DNA of 64,000 nucleotides from Nordella sp. HKS 07. Its GTDB lineage: Bacteria; Pseudomonadota; Alphaproteobacteria; Rhizobiales; Aestuariivirgaceae. How positions within the stretch are numbered: position 1 is the stretch's first letter; every line of letters starts with the position of its first letter. Positions 44,938-52,967 of this stretch are shown here, piece by piece. Location: assembly GCF_011046735.1 (NCBI RefSeq), contig NZ_CP049258.1, positions 3,924,001 through 3,988,000 on the forward strand. The letters are read 5' to 3'. The notes under the pieces are model-generated. The model searched no databases and had not been told where the DNA came from. It saw only the letters and a program-made list of their open reading frames with translations. A program made the position numbers and the translations under genes.

Positions 44938-45879
44938 CTACACCGCCAGTTTTCGGGTTACCTCTATTAGTGCGTCAGTGATGGTATCAAGCGCCTTGAA
45001 TTGGCTGCCATAGTTAAGTCCATACTTCTGCTGTTGCGCCAGTCCGTAGTCTGAAGAAATGTGCCAGAAGCGGCCGCCGGAGTTAAATTCAAGGGTAAAG
45101 AGTTGGCCAGTTTTTACCTCGCGAATGATGTCGATGCCCATAGCTGGAAGCTGAGGCAATTTGGAGTGAATGCTCTTCGCGAGGTCTATAACCTCTGAGT
45201 CGTAGTTGAGAGTTACGCTGCGATCGACGCTGTTGGCAGCCACTTCCATTTCCGTGTCCTCCGAAGTTGCAAGATCTGGCCTTCTTTCAAGCGCCTTCGA
45301 GACGATAGAATAGATGGGCCGACCAAGAACCGTCATCACCCGGTAAGACGTCACAAACGGACCAGTATCCACATAACGCTGCGCGAGAAGGCTTTGACCG
45401 TGGCGCGGGTCATATTTGGGTAATACTGATGTGTCAGTCCACAAATGAAGATCGGTGGTACGAATTAGACGGACGCCGCGACCTTGTTTGCCCAGGATAG
45501 GCTTGATTACAGTGTAAGGCCCCCATTTGGTCTCATCGATCTGCATGTCGGGCTTAATCACATGTGTTTCGGGGACCAGAGCGCCGACGCGTGACAGAAG
45601 TTGAATCTCTTCGAGCTTATTTAGAGGAGTGGAGATCAGCCTGGCGCCTCTGATCCGAACGCCAGGATGGTCAATATGGACTGCGACGGGCGAGAAGATG
45701 AGGCTCGGCAACTGTGCGGCCTTAGACCAAAAGTCAAACAGCAGTTTCGCCGCGAGCGAGCCAATATGAACCTGGATATCAGGCGCTCGAACGGCGATCA
45801 GCTCGCGGACTGTCAGAAAGTCCGTAAGCTTCTGTTTTTCCGGAACGTGCAGAATAACAAGATTGCGCCTATGCGTCAT
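44938..45879 (-). CDS. ATP-grasp enzyme, antisense within the structural operon
   Basis: A 313-residue protein. An N-terminal Rossmann-like part (NLVILHVPEKQKLTDFLTV) is followed by an ATP-grasp domain: Lys126 (YTVIKP), the glycine loop GKQGRG near 130-135, Arg180, Asp250 (AMGID), and the Mg ligands Glu264 and Asn266 in LEFNSGG. The domain is intact. RimK-like ligases join a carboxylate to an amine via acyl-phosphate. The substrate is unknown. Opposite strand and lower GC than neighbours suggest a cargo (moron) gene. Its start has an AAGAG site. Confidence 0.85.
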   Translation of the reverse strand: MTHRRNLVILHVPEKQKLTDFLTVRELIAVRAPDIQVHIGSLAAKLLFDFWSKAAQLPSLIFSPVAVHIDHPGVRIRGARLISTPLNKLEEIQLLSRVGALVPETHVIKPDMQIDETKWGPYTVIKPILGKQGRGVRLIRTTDLHLWTDTSVLPKYDPRHGQSLLAQRYVDTGPFVTSYRVMTVLGRPIYSIVSKALERRPDLATSEDTEMEVAANSVDRSVTLNYDSEVIDLAKSIHSKLPQLPAMGIDIIREVKTGQLFTLEFNSGGRFWHISSDYGLAQQQKYGLNYGSQFKALDTITDALIEVTRKLAV

Positions 45880-45952
45880 GGCTCTTATTGGGGTTATAGC
45901 GACATGGTTTTAGCTTGTAGCATATCCGCAGCAACGTTTGGATAGTTAAACA

Positions 45953-46456
45953 ATGTCCCTCCTGCTGCTTTTCAACGGCGGTGTCATTGGGCCGGTCGAG
46001 GGAGACCTCGCTGAAGCGGAAGCCAATGACACGCTATCGGCTTCGGCCGTTCTGGAAATCGTCGCGAATGGGGCGACGACGGAGAGTGACGACGTGGCCC
46101 CAGCAGCCGGCGCCGTCGGCCTCGCCGGCTCAGCGACCATTGCTGAGGCGAATGACGTCGCCGCCGCCGCGGCGACGCTGGGCACTGCCGCGCGCCTCGT
46201 GGCCGTGGAAGGTGACGATGATCCATCCGCCGGCGGCGCGCTCGCCATCGTTGCATCCGCGACGTGGGGGAGCAAGGCGACATCATCGACGCCTCGGGCG
46301 CCGTCGGCATTGCCGCCTCCCTGTCGATTGCGGAAGAGGAGGACACGCTTTCCCTATCGGCGCTCATGCCGACCTGGTACTTGCGCCGCGGCGGCGACGA
46401 CGCATGGGTCCAATACGAGTGCCGGCAGCGCGAGTGGGAAGAACAGCTTCGCCTGA
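45953..46456 (+). CDS. Repetitive phage structural protein, 5' part of a frameshifted gene
   Basis: The frame starts MSLLLLFNGGVIG and continues through Ala-rich repeats of the form AEANDxxSAxAxLxI. After about 46262 the repeat pattern stops and the reading turns into Arg/Pro-rich nonsense. The natural continuation lies in the -1 frame from 46264. The change falls at a run of five G (46266-46270); one more G would restore a single ~236-residue protein. A repetitive virion protein is likely. Confidence 0.6.
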   Translation: MSLLLLFNGGVIGPVEGDLAEAEANDTLSASAVLEIVANGATTESDDVAPAAGAVGLAGSATIAEANDVAAAAATLGTAARLVAVEGDDDPSAGGALAIVASATWGSKATSSTPRAPSALPPPCRLRKRRTRFPYRRSCRPGTCAAAATTHGSNTSAGSASGKNSFA

Positions 46457-46662
46457 TCATCGATCGATCCTGGCGCATCGCCAATGGTGAAATCAATCCA
46501 ATCACCTTTGAGCCGATCCCGCCGCCGGATCACAGTGCCGTCGTCGGCGAGTTGATCCATCGGGCCCTGACGCTCGACCAGGCGAGGACAGAGGCTTTCA
46601 TCGCCGAGCAGGAACGTCTGCAGGAAGAGGAAGCGATCGCCATTTTGCTGGTGGCCTCCTAG
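46264..46662 (+). CDS. 3' part of the frameshifted repetitive phage protein
   Basis: Continues the repeat pattern (ASGAVGIAASLSIAEEEDTL) of the upstream frame. It then ends in a globular-to-helical tail: ALMPTWYLRRGGDDAW, a conserved-looking Trp/Tyr-rich block, and a Glu-rich coiled end. A GTG at 46264 is available but has no ribosome site, so independent translation is doubtful. Either a sequencing or mutational indel, or a -1 ribosomal slip on the G run, would join it to the upstream frame. Confidence 0.6.
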   Translation: MGEQGDIIDASGAVGIAASLSIAEEEDTLSLSALMPTWYLRRGGDDAWVQYECRQREWEEQLRLIIDRSWRIANGEINPITFEPIPPPDHSAVVGELIHRALTLDQARTEAFIAEQERLQEEEAIAILLVAS

Positions 46663-46783
46663 AGCGCTTCCCGCGAAAGTTGCTCGACTTTCGCGACAAG
46701 GAAGCGCTCCAGGTTTATGCAATCGAGCCTTTTCATCCCATTTTGATCGAATCCATTGATTCGATCAAAACGGGAAAGGCTCC
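46661..46783. repeat. Host-type palindromic repeat inside the prophage
   Basis: Two hairpins occur. The first has AGAGCGCTTCC (46661-46671) and GGAAGCGCTC (46700-46709) as outer arms with CGCGAAAGT/ACTTTCGCG inside. The second has TTTTGATCGAATC (46741-46753) and GATTCGATCAAAA (46758-46770). The design is that of dispersed Rhizobiales intergenic repeats. It lies between two structural genes and suggests long residence in the host. Confidence 0.7.
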
Positions 46784-46793
46784 AGGAGTGGAC

Positions 46794-47084
46794 ATGACCG
46801 TTATCTTCCGGATTTCGCATGGTTCCCAGCCCGCCTTCAGTAAGCGCTCGATCCTGGGGACGCCGAACGTGATTGTCGACGAGATGCCGCCGACGAAGAA
46901 CATGGCCGACGGCAGATTCTACACCTCGAAGCGAAAGTTTCGCGAGGTGACACGGGCGCACGGCCTGGTCGAGGTTGGCAACGACCCCGCCATGTTCCGC
47001 CGTCGCTCGTCGCCGAAACCCGATCGCGGTTCCGTGAAGGCCGCCGTGCACCGGGCATTCTCCCGCGCCGGACTTGGCGTCTAG
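46794..47084 (+). CDS. Small phage structural-region protein (96 aa)
   Basis: From the ATG at 46794 with CCAGGAG upstream. The longer frame runs back into the palindromic repeat and is an artefact. A basic protein with VIFRISHGSQPAFSKRSI and RKFREVTRAHGLVEVGND. It is found before the scaffold gene; function unknown. Confidence 0.65.
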   Translation: MTVIFRISHGSQPAFSKRSILGTPNVIVDEMPPTKNMADGRFYTSKRKFREVTRAHGLVEVGNDPAMFRRRSSPKPDRGSVKAAVHRAFSRAGLGV

Positions 47085-47110
47085 CTCTCTCTCAGACAGA
47101 GGATATGTTC

Positions 47111-48109
47111 ATGATTGATGATGCCGGAGCGGCGCCCGCCGCAACCGAACCTACGTATTTTCAGAATGATGTCGCCTCCCAGGAGACCGCCGTCGAGCGT
47201 TCGCAAGAGACAGCACGCAGCTCGCTCGATCGTGCCTTCGCCGTGATCGACGCGCAAGAGAACGAGCCTTCCGGATCCGTAGGAAAGAGAGCGCCGGCGG
47301 GCGAGGTCAGTCAGTCGGTGTCCAGCGCCGAGGCGCCGGCGCGCTTCTCGATCGATGCCAGGGCTGTCTGGAACGATGTGCCGGATGCGGTAAAAGGTGA
47401 AGTCGGCCGTGCAATACGTGAGCTCGAGGGTGGGCTCATGCAATATCAGCAGGCCTTCGAGCCGCTGAAACCCTACTTTCAGATGGCTCAGCAATCCGAG
47501 ACCACAATACAAGAGGCTCTCGAGCGATATACCGCACTGGATGGTGCGTTGATTTCCGAGAAGCCCGAGGAGCGCCTGCGCGCGATCGAGAGCGTCCTCG
47601 GCTATGCGGGCGTCACGCCACACGACTATGCCCAGTATATCCTGAACCAGAAGCCCGACGAAGCACAGGCGCGAAGCGATCAGACCATCCGCGCTTTGCG
47701 CCAGGAGCTGGCTGACTTGCGCAATCAGCTGGGTGGCGTCTCCAGATCCATTCAGCAGCGCCACGCGGACGATGCCTTGAGGCAGGTCGAGGCGTTCGCC
47801 GCGGAGAATCCCAGACTGCATGAGTCGGACCTCCAGTTGATGATCGTGCGGCTCCTCGAGACGCAGATGGCCGACACGCTTCAGAGCGCCTACGAAATGG
47901 CGGAGCGGCTCATTCCCGCACCGGTTGCCGGCGCTCCACTTGCCGCCCCGGTGGCGGCAAATCGCAGGGCCGGCGCGGCTCAGACCCGCAACGGCAACTT
48001 GTCTGTAACAGGTGCTCCAGGCTCCGGCTCAAACCCGGCGAAGCGCAAGGCCCCGTCATCCGCCCGGGAAAGTGTCGACAGCGCTTTTACGTCGCTCGGC
48101 CTCGGGTGA
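47111..48109 (+). CDS. Probable scaffolding protein
   Basis: About 332 residues from the ATG at 47111 (GAGG eight bases before; an ATG two codons earlier is too close). Acidic N-terminus, long coiled helices in the middle (SDQTIRALRQELADLRNQLG), and a basic C-terminus rich in Ala and Arg. This charge layout and its place directly before the coat gene are typical of capsid scaffold proteins, which template procapsid assembly and then leave. No sequence motif proves it. Confidence 0.75.
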   Translation: MIDDAGAAPAATEPTYFQNDVASQETAVERSQETARSSLDRAFAVIDAQENEPSGSVGKRAPAGEVSQSVSSAEAPARFSIDARAVWNDVPDAVKGEVGRAIRELEGGLMQYQQAFEPLKPYFQMAQQSETTIQEALERYTALDGALISEKPEERLRAIESVLGYAGVTPHDYAQYILNQKPDEAQARSDQTIRALRQELADLRNQLGGVSRSIQQRHADDALRQVEAFAAENPRLHESDLQLMIVRLLETQMADTLQSAYEMAERLIPAPVAGAPLAAPVAANRRAGAAQTRNGNLSVTGAPGSGSNPAKRKAPSSARESVDSAFTSLGLG

Positions 48110-48140
48110 TCCCCAACATTGCCATTAAGGAGATGTCGCG

Positions 48141-49139
48141 ATGGCACTGAACACCAATGAGCGCCTGCAAGAGGCGTTCTCGCTGGCCTTGGAGGATCGG
48201 TCGCAGGGTTATGCCGACCTTGTGTCGAACTCCAACGCGCTGCTCTTCGTCATGAAGAAGCGCAACCAGTTCAAGACCTTCTCGGGTCCGACGATCCGCG
48301 AGCGTCTGCTCTACAACGAAAGCGGCACCTATACCCGCTATTCCGGCTACGAGTTCCTCAACCCGCAGCCGGCCGAACTCTTCAACGATGCTGAGTTCAC
48401 GCCCAAGCTCGCCGCCGTGTCGGTGACCTTGTCGAACGAGGACATCCTGAAGAACTCAGGGACGAGCCAGCTCAAGGACATCATGGAGGAGCACATCACG
48501 GCGGCCGAGCAGGAGCTCACCGACCGTTTTGTGGAAGACCTCCACAGCAACGGCACCGCCGCCAATCAGATCGGCGGCCTGCAGCTGGTCCTGCCCACGG
48601 TGGTGAACTCCGGCACTTATGGCGGTATCGCCCGGTCGAACGCCATCTGGCAGACTTCGGCCTTCGACGCCAACTCGGCCTTCCCAGGCATCACCCAGGT
48701 CGACAGCACGACGGTGCGGCGGATCTTCGAGAACATCATGATCCAGCGCAGCCGCGGGCCGAAGGGCCCGAACCTGATCCTGTCCTCGCAGGAGCACTAT
48801 ACGGCCTATGCCGGGGCACTCGTGGCAATCCAGCAGGTGACGAATGAGAACGAGCTCGGCGCCCTCGGCTTCACGTCGCTGCGCCTCCACAGCGCCAACA
48901 AGAAGGTCGATGTCGTGCTGGAAGGCGGCATCGGCTCCGCCATGCCCGCCAATACCAGCTACTTCATCGACACCACGGCCTTACGCTTCCGCTATCACCC
49001 GGATCGCAACTTCGTCCGCTTCGGTGGAAAGCAAATGCCCATAAACCAGGACGCCATCGTCCAGCATATCGGCTTCTTCGGCGAGCTGACCATGAACAAC
49101 CCGTTGCACATGGCCAAGCTCTACGATTCGACGCCGTAA
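48141..49139 (+). CDS. Major capsid (coat) protein
   Basis: A 332-residue protein starting ALNTNERLQEAFSLALEDRS. The middle has NESGTYTRYSGYEFL and a long EEHITAAEQELTDRFVEDLH helix followed by PNLILSSQEHYTAYAG and a VRFGGKQMPINQD end, in the style of HK97-fold coats of alphaproteobacterial podoviruses. Strong ribosome site AAGGAG. It is the most highly expressed virion component by position. Fold assignment rests on length, context and general pattern. Confidence 0.85.
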   Translation: MALNTNERLQEAFSLALEDRSQGYADLVSNSNALLFVMKKRNQFKTFSGPTIRERLLYNESGTYTRYSGYEFLNPQPAELFNDAEFTPKLAAVSVTLSNEDILKNSGTSQLKDIMEEHITAAEQELTDRFVEDLHSNGTAANQIGGLQLVLPTVVNSGTYGGIARSNAIWQTSAFDANSAFPGITQVDSTTVRRIFENIMIQRSRGPKGPNLILSSQEHYTAYAGALVAIQQVTNENELGALGFTSLRLHSANKKVDVVLEGGIGSAMPANTSYFIDTTALRFRYHPDRNFVRFGGKQMPINQDAIVQHIGFFGELTMNNPLHMAKLYDSTP

Positions 49140-49156
49140 GAGAGGAGAGCGAACAC

Positions 49157-49447
49157 ATGTCCAACCCCTCCAAGAGCATCAGCCCCACGCTGGGCGTCAA
49201 TCTGGGTGCGATCTATCCGCCCTCCGATCCGCTCTACAACGAGCTGCCGAGCCTCGGCACCGTGGTGCGCGCCAAGAACGGCCGGATGTATGTCCTGGCC
49301 CAGGCCTCGGCCGGCATCGCCGACAATACGACGGTGATCCTGACTGAGCCCGCGATGACCGTCGCTGGCGGTGCCGGCGCCTGGACCACGCGGTCCGGCG
49401 CTCTCAGCACGGGTGACCGTGCCTGGGTCGAGAGCAACGCCATCTAG
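49157..49447 (+). CDS. Small post-capsid protein, possible decoration/head protein
   Basis: A 96-residue, Gly/Ala/Thr-rich beta protein (SISPTLGVNLGAIYPPSD) directly after the coat gene. Small beta-rich proteins at this place often stabilise the capsid shell. No motif recognised. Confidence 0.65.
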   Translation: MSNPSKSISPTLGVNLGAIYPPSDPLYNELPSLGTVVRAKNGRMYVLAQASAGIADNTTVILTEPAMTVAGGAGAWTTRSGALSTGDRAWVESNAI

Positions 49448-49512
49448 ACAGCTACAAGGCGGGGCCCCGGTCCCGCCTTTCTTCCGCACCCTCTCAGAAA
49501 GGAACCTTCACC

Positions 49513-50256
49513 ATGGATGCCTCGAGCACCAAGCATCTGCATATCGAGTTCAAGAACGTCGCCGTCGAGAACCGCACCAAGTCTCTGAAAGAAGGCCGGC
49601 CGATCTTCGACCAGCAGGAACAGGTCCATATCAAGTTCGTCGGCGACACCCGCAAGGAGCTAGTCGCTCCGGCGCATGAGAAGTGCATCCGCGATCCCGC
49701 GACCAATCTGTGGGTGAGCTATGCCCAGCTCTATCACCGCCATTACGAGGCCTTCAAATCGGGCGAGGCCGCGATCGGCGAGGGGACGCCGATTTCCGAG
49801 CTGCCTTTCCTGACCGAAGCGCGCCGCGCCGAGCTCAGGGCGCTCCATATCCATACCGCGGAGGGCCTGGCCCAGCTCGAGGGCGCGAACCTGTCGCGCC
49901 TCGGCATGTTCGGCCGCGAGCTCAAGGAGCAGGCCAAGAACTATATCGAGCGGGCCAAGGAGACGGCGCTCGAAAGCCGGCTGTCGGCTGAGAATGCGGC
50001 GCTCAAGGCGCAGCTCGAGGCTTTGACGCTGCAGGTGCATGCGATGCAGCCTGTCCCGACGCCAGGCCCGATGACACTTCCGGGCGCCGAGCCGGCTGGC
50101 GATGACGAGCAGGCCTCCTCGATCTTCTCAGGCTGGGAAGACAGCGTGCTGCGCGTCTTCATCAAGGAGCGCACCGGCGCCGCGCCAAAGGGCCAGCCCA
50201 GCCATGCCACGCTCGTCCGCCTGGCCGAGGAAGCAAACGCCAAAGAGGCCGCCTGA
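49513..50256 (+). CDS. Phage virion-region protein (247 aa)
   Basis: The N-terminal part is beta-rich (KHLHIEFKNVAVENRTKSL). The central part is a helix-hairpin-like segment (AEGLAQLEGANLSRLGMFG), then a coiled helix (ALESRLSAENAALKAQLEAL) and a conserved C-terminal VFIKERTGAAPKGQPSHATL. AAAGGAA precedes the ATG. It sits between coat and adaptor, so a head or connector role is likely. Function not established. Confidence 0.7.
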   Translation: MDASSTKHLHIEFKNVAVENRTKSLKEGRPIFDQQEQVHIKFVGDTRKELVAPAHEKCIRDPATNLWVSYAQLYHRHYEAFKSGEAAIGEGTPISELPFLTEARRAELRALHIHTAEGLAQLEGANLSRLGMFGRELKEQAKNYIERAKETALESRLSAENAALKAQLEALTLQVHAMQPVPTPGPMTLPGAEPAGDDEQASSIFSGWEDSVLRVFIKERTGAAPKGQPSHATLVRLAEEANAKEAA

Positions 50257-50258
50257 CC

Positions 50259-50954
50259 ATGACTATCCTCACCGCAATTCAGAATGTCTCCGCTGCGATC
50301 GCTCTCAACCGGCCGGAAGCCGTCTTCAGCTCGACCGAGCGCGAGCATTTTGAATTGCAGGTGCTGGCGAACACGGCCGGGCTCTATATCGCCAAGGACT
50401 ACGAGTGGCAGGCGCTCAGGGTCGTCGGCACGCTCACCGGCGACGGCACGAAAACGGCCTTCGACCTGCCGGCGGATTACGACCGCATGCTGAAGGAGGC
50501 CGAGTTCCGTTCCAGCCGCTACATCACGGCGCTGACGCATATCATCGACAGCGATCATTGGCTGGACATGGAAATCCGCCAGTTCAACCAGATCGCCGGC
50601 ATGTGGACGCTCCATGGCGGGCAGATCCATATCCGCCCGGCGCCGGCGGCCGGCGAGGCGGTGAAGTTCTTTTACATGTCGAAGCTCTGGGCCAAGGATG
50701 ACCAGGGCACGCTGAAGGATGGCTTCACCAAGGACAGCGACACCTTCCAGCTCTCCGAAAAGATCCTCGAGCTCTGCATGATCTGGAAGTGGCGGGCGCA
50801 GAAGGGGCTGCCCTATGCGCAGGACCAGGACAACTACGAAGACGCAAAGGAGAAACTGCAGGCTGCTGATAAGGGCTCGCGCATCATCTCGGTCGGCCGC
50901 GCGCGCCGTCTCCGCGGCATGACCTCGACTTATCCAGTCTCGATCGTGCCCTGA
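50259..50954 (+). CDS. Head-tail adaptor protein (P22 gp4-like)
   Basis: A 231-residue protein whose fold signals suit the phage adaptor family: a helical start (LTAIQNVSAAIALNRPEAVF), a central beta region around YDRMLKEAEFRSSRY and a helical end with ILELCMIWKWRAQKGLPYAQ. Such proteins dock onto the portal ring. It starts two bases after the upstream gene and its stop overlaps the next ATG (TGATG). Confidence 0.75.
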   Translation: MTILTAIQNVSAAIALNRPEAVFSSTEREHFELQVLANTAGLYIAKDYEWQALRVVGTLTGDGTKTAFDLPADYDRMLKEAEFRSSRYITALTHIIDSDHWLDMEIRQFNQIAGMWTLHGGQIHIRPAPAAGEAVKFFYMSKLWAKDDQGTLKDGFTKDSDTFQLSEKILELCMIWKWRAQKGLPYAQDQDNYEDAKEKLQAADKGSRIISVGRARRLRGMTSTYPVSIVP

Positions 50955-51003
50955 TGACCAGTTTCCGCCGCCGCTCCATCCCCCTCAGGCGCAGGCCAGA
51001 ACG

Positions 51004-52527
51004 GTGCCGAAGACTTTCCTGGCTCCGGTCCGCGGCTGGGTGCAGTCCGAAAGCCTGGCCGCCGCTCAACCGAATGGCGCCTCACTCCTCGAAAACTTCT
51101 TCCCGACGACGCGCGGCATCCGGCCCCGCGGGGGCTCGCTGCGGCACGCGACCATCGCCGCTGGCGTCAAAAGCCTGATGGTGTGGCGCAGCGGGACATC
51201 CGAGCGACTATTCGCCACCGACGGCACCGCCATCTACAACATCACCAGCCCGGCGAGCGCGACTGTGCAGCCGGCCGCAGATGCGTCAGGCTTGAGCAGC
51301 GGCCTTTTCTCCTCGGTCATGTTTGCCGGCACCGCTGGCGACTTCCTGGTGGCCGTCAATGGCGCCAATGACCGCCGCCTCTATGACGGTGCAGCCTGGA
51401 CCACAGCGCCGGCGATCACCGGGGTGGCGTCATCTTCGCTCTCGCATGTCTGGGTCTTCAAGAATCGGCTGTTCTTCGTCCAGAAGAACACGATGAATGC
51501 CTGGTGCCTGGCTGTCGATGCAATCGGCGGGGCGGCCACCCAGATCTCGCTGTCCGGCGTCTTCAAGAAAGGCGGCTCGCTGCTCTTCGGCGACAGCTGG
51601 TCGGTCGATGCCGGCGACGGCCTCGATGATATCTGTGTCTTCATCAGCTCGCTGGGTGAGGTCGTCGCATTTTCCGGCAGCGATCCCGCTGATCCTGTCA
51701 ATTGGAGCATGGAGGGCCGCTACGATATCGGCCAGCCTCTGGGGCCGAATGCCTACTTGCGCGCCGGTGGTGATCTCATCATTGCGACGACTGATGGTAT
51801 GGTCCCGCTCTCGGCTGCCATGAACAAGGATCCCGCGGCGCTGACCCTCGCTGCGGTCTCCCGCGCGATCGAGGATGAATGGAAGCGCCAAGCCGTGGCG
51901 CGGCAGACATCCCGACAATGGTCTTGCGCGAAGTGGGTCGCCAGAAATATGGCGATCATCGGCTTGCCGACGGTCGGTGCCAGCGAGAAATGCGCTTATG
52001 TCGTCAATCTTCTGACTGGCGCCTGGGCGAAGTATACGGGCTGGGACATCGCGGCCCTGGCGGAAATGGGCAATCTGATCTTCTTCGGCACGCCGGGCGG
52101 CGGCGTCATGATCGCGGAAGCAAGCGGCACCGATGACGGCGAGCCATATTTTTCGACCTATATCGGCCTGTACGAGCACTTGAACAGCCCGGCGGTGAAA
52201 ACCGTAAAAATGGCGCGCTCGACATGGTTGCATCGTAAACCGTTCAAGCCAGCGCTGTCGTTCAGTTTCGATTACGTCCCGAAGCTGCCGGCATATCCGA
52301 ACGCAGCGGCGCATCCCAGCCTCGACGTCTGGGACGTCGGTCTGTGGGATGTAGCCCTCTGGGATGCCGGCATCGCGGAGCAGGTGACCACACGCTGGGT
52401 ATCCGTGTCGGGGCAGGGCTTCGCGGTGGCGCCGGTAATCCAGATTGCCCATTCATATGCCGGACCGCCCGAAGCCGAGTTGGTGTCGATCGATCTTCTC
52501 TATGAGCAGGGCGGGATGGCCGTATGA
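51004..52527 (+). CDS. Tail protein of the P22 gp10 (packaged DNA stabilisation) type
   Basis: A 507-residue, beta-propeller-like protein (FLAPVRGWVQSESLA, NFFPTTRGIRPRGGS, DGTAIYNITSP), typical of the hub protein that plugs the podovirus tail. The frame opens with a GTG at 51004, but coding character reaches further back (PPPLHPPQAQARTVPKTF). The ATG at 50954 overlapping the upstream stop is out of frame by one base. One extra C near 50965 would give a continuous start MTSFPPPLHPPQ, so a small deletion or sequence error is likely. Confidence 0.78.
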   Translation: MPKTFLAPVRGWVQSESLAAAQPNGASLLENFFPTTRGIRPRGGSLRHATIAAGVKSLMVWRSGTSERLFATDGTAIYNITSPASATVQPAADASGLSSGLFSSVMFAGTAGDFLVAVNGANDRRLYDGAAWTTAPAITGVASSSLSHVWVFKNRLFFVQKNTMNAWCLAVDAIGGAATQISLSGVFKKGGSLLFGDSWSVDAGDGLDDICVFISSLGEVVAFSGSDPADPVNWSMEGRYDIGQPLGPNAYLRAGGDLIIATTDGMVPLSAAMNKDPAALTLAAVSRAIEDEWKRQAVARQTSRQWSCAKWVARNMAIIGLPTVGASEKCAYVVNLLTGAWAKYTGWDIAALAEMGNLIFFGTPGGGVMIAEASGTDDGEPYFSTYIGLYEHLNSPAVKTVKMARSTWLHRKPFKPALSFSFDYVPKLPAYPNAAAHPSLDVWDVGLWDVALWDAGIAEQVTTRWVSVSGQGFAVAPVIQIAHSYAGPPEAELVSIDLLYEQGGMAV

Positions 52528-52967
52528 GACCGGTCTATGGGCAGGACGAGGCGGTGGCCAAGCTGGTGGCGAGCCTGATACCGGCCGCCGCTCGCGGTTT
52601 CGGCGACAATTTTACCGCCATGGGTGTCGATCATGGCGGCCTCCTGGTCGGAGGCTTCATCTTCACCAGCTGGTCGCCCAAAACCGGCACCATCGAAATC
52701 AGCTATGCCGGCATCGGCCGTCGCTGGCTGACGCGGCCGGTGCTCTACGCGGCCTTCTCGTATGTGTTCGACGGCGTCGGGTGCCAGATGGCGATCGCTC
52801 AGATGCCGGCGAGGCTGAGGCATGCTGTCCGCATCGCGCGCGCCTATGGCTTTGAGCAGGTGACTATCCCACGCCTCTTCGGGCGTAACGAAGACGGCGT
52901 CATTTCCACGCTCACCGTCGAGGACTGGCGGGCGAACGGATTCCACAAGGAGCACAGACATGGGTAA
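52524..52967 (+). CDS. Phage GNAT-like protein (147 aa)
   Basis: A protein with an acetyltransferase-like layout. The beta strands around GFIFTSWSPKTGTIEISYAG are followed by a Arg-rich helix (PARLRHAVRIARAYGFEQV) that may hold the CoA site. Such GNAT-like proteins are common near podovirus tail genes. Overlaps both neighbours by 4 and 8 bp, so it is translated with them. Confidence 0.7.
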   Translation: MRPVYGQDEAVAKLVASLIPAAARGFGDNFTAMGVDHGGLLVGGFIFTSWSPKTGTIEISYAGIGRRWLTRPVLYAAFSYVFDGVGCQMAIAQMPARLRHAVRIARAYGFEQVTIPRLFGRNEDGVISTLTVEDWRANGFHKEHRHG

